Shown here: positions 14,041-14,156 of the stretch, piece after piece
Numbering within the stretch: the first letter of the stretch is position 1
Layout: the number at the start of each line of letters is the position of its first letter
Source: Halanaeroarchaeum sp051744605
GTDB lineage: Archaea; Halobacteriota; Halobacteria; Halobacteriales; Halobacteriaceae
Direction of reading: 5' to 3'
Assembly (NCBI GenBank): GCA_051744605.1
Contig: JBNJDE010000056.1
Location: 1-14,156 of the forward strand
Length of the DNA: 14,156 nt
Translations under genes and position numbers: made by a program
Notes under the pieces: generated by a model
Told to the model about the DNA's origin: nothing
Seen by the model: the letters and a program-made list of their open reading frames with translations, nothing else
Database searches by the model: none

Positions 14041-14045
14041 TTAAT
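14041..14045 (+). promoter_or_regulatory. TATA element of the tRNA-Pro gene
   Basis: TTAAT, in GGCCTTAATGCG, lies 27-31 nt before the mature 5' end of the tRNA. This fits the archaeal TATA position for a gene transcribed with almost no leader. Confidence 0.5.
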
Positions 14046-14071
14046 GCGCGGTCACGCCTTGGTCCGAGTGC

Positions 14072-14144
14072 GGGACCGTGGGGTAGCTTGGTATCCTCGG
14101 CGGATGGGGTCCGTCGGACTCGAGTTCGAATCTCGACGGTCCCA
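14072..14144 (+). tRNA. tRNA-Pro (anticodon GGG)
   Basis: 73 nt fold into a standard cloverleaf. The acceptor stem GGGACCG pairs with CGGTCCC over 7 bp, with discriminator A. The D arm begins GGGT with the GG pair (18-19) in the loop. The anticodon stem GGCGG pairs with CCGTC (one G-U pair), and the loop ATGGGGT puts GGG at positions 34-36, reading proline CCC and CCU. The variable loop is GGAC. The T arm TCGAG-TTCGAAT-CTCGA carries the invariant TTCGAA core. CCA is not encoded, and no intron is present. TTTT follows immediately (14145-14148), a likely terminator. Confidence 0.95.
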
Positions 14145-14156
14145 TTTTCGACGAAC

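Noticed and set aside
1..14156. CRISPR arrays, insertion-sequence ends, phage or integrase genes, attachment-site duplication at the tRNA
   Set aside because: I saw no regularly spaced repeats, no transposase or integrase frame, and no second copy of the tRNA 3' end in the window.

Overview
The window is chromosomal DNA of a haloarchaeon (class Halobacteria). It is GC-rich with a strong G/C bias at third codon positions. The proteins are very acidic, the ribosomal proteins are of archaeal type, and a halorhodopsin is present. I cannot fix the genus. There is no plasmid, phage, IS or CRISPR signature, and most genes are core genes.

Layout. (1) 1-3551, + strand: the tail of the archaeal spc ribosomal-protein operon, uL18 (5' end cut off), uS5, uL30, uL15 and secY. 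The genes are packed with 0-3 nt gaps or a start/stop overlap and end in the translocon pore subunit. (2) 3552-10303: a mixed block between secY and adk. It holds halorhodopsin (- strand); a divergent small membrane-protein ORF broken by an amber codon; NAD(P)-glutamate dehydrogenase (+); a 31-residue single-span peptide (-); a double-domain glyoxalase I (-); a two-module TrkA potassium-channel regulator (+); and a two-domain UspA gene (-) carrying a one-base frameshift. (3) 10304-13897: an unrecognised 130-aa protein (-), divergent from adenylate kinase, an EMC3/DUF106 membrane insertase, archaeal cytidylate kinase and TruB/Cbf5 pseudouridine synthase (all +). (4) 13898-14156: an inverted repeat and a tRNA-Pro(GGG) gene with its own promoter.

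How it fits together. In many archaea adk, the DUF106 insertase, cmk and truB/cbf5 directly continue the secY operon. Here that conserved block is split by about 7 kb of membrane-energetics and stress genes (a light-driven chloride pump, K+ uptake control, UspA, methylglyoxal detoxification, glutamate metabolism). Inside the spc operon translation is coupled: strong Shine-Dalgarno (SD) sites precede uS5 and uL30, and uL30 overlaps uS5. Outside the operon most genes have a TATA-like element about 25-30 nt before the start codon and no SD site, which implies leaderless mRNAs.

The points most worth attention are: the amber-interrupted ORF that shares one TATA box with halorhodopsin; the frameshifted uspA; the 31-aa pilin-like membrane peptide; and the hairpins that follow secY, hop, gdh and truB. 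I see no convincing undescribed multi-gene system.
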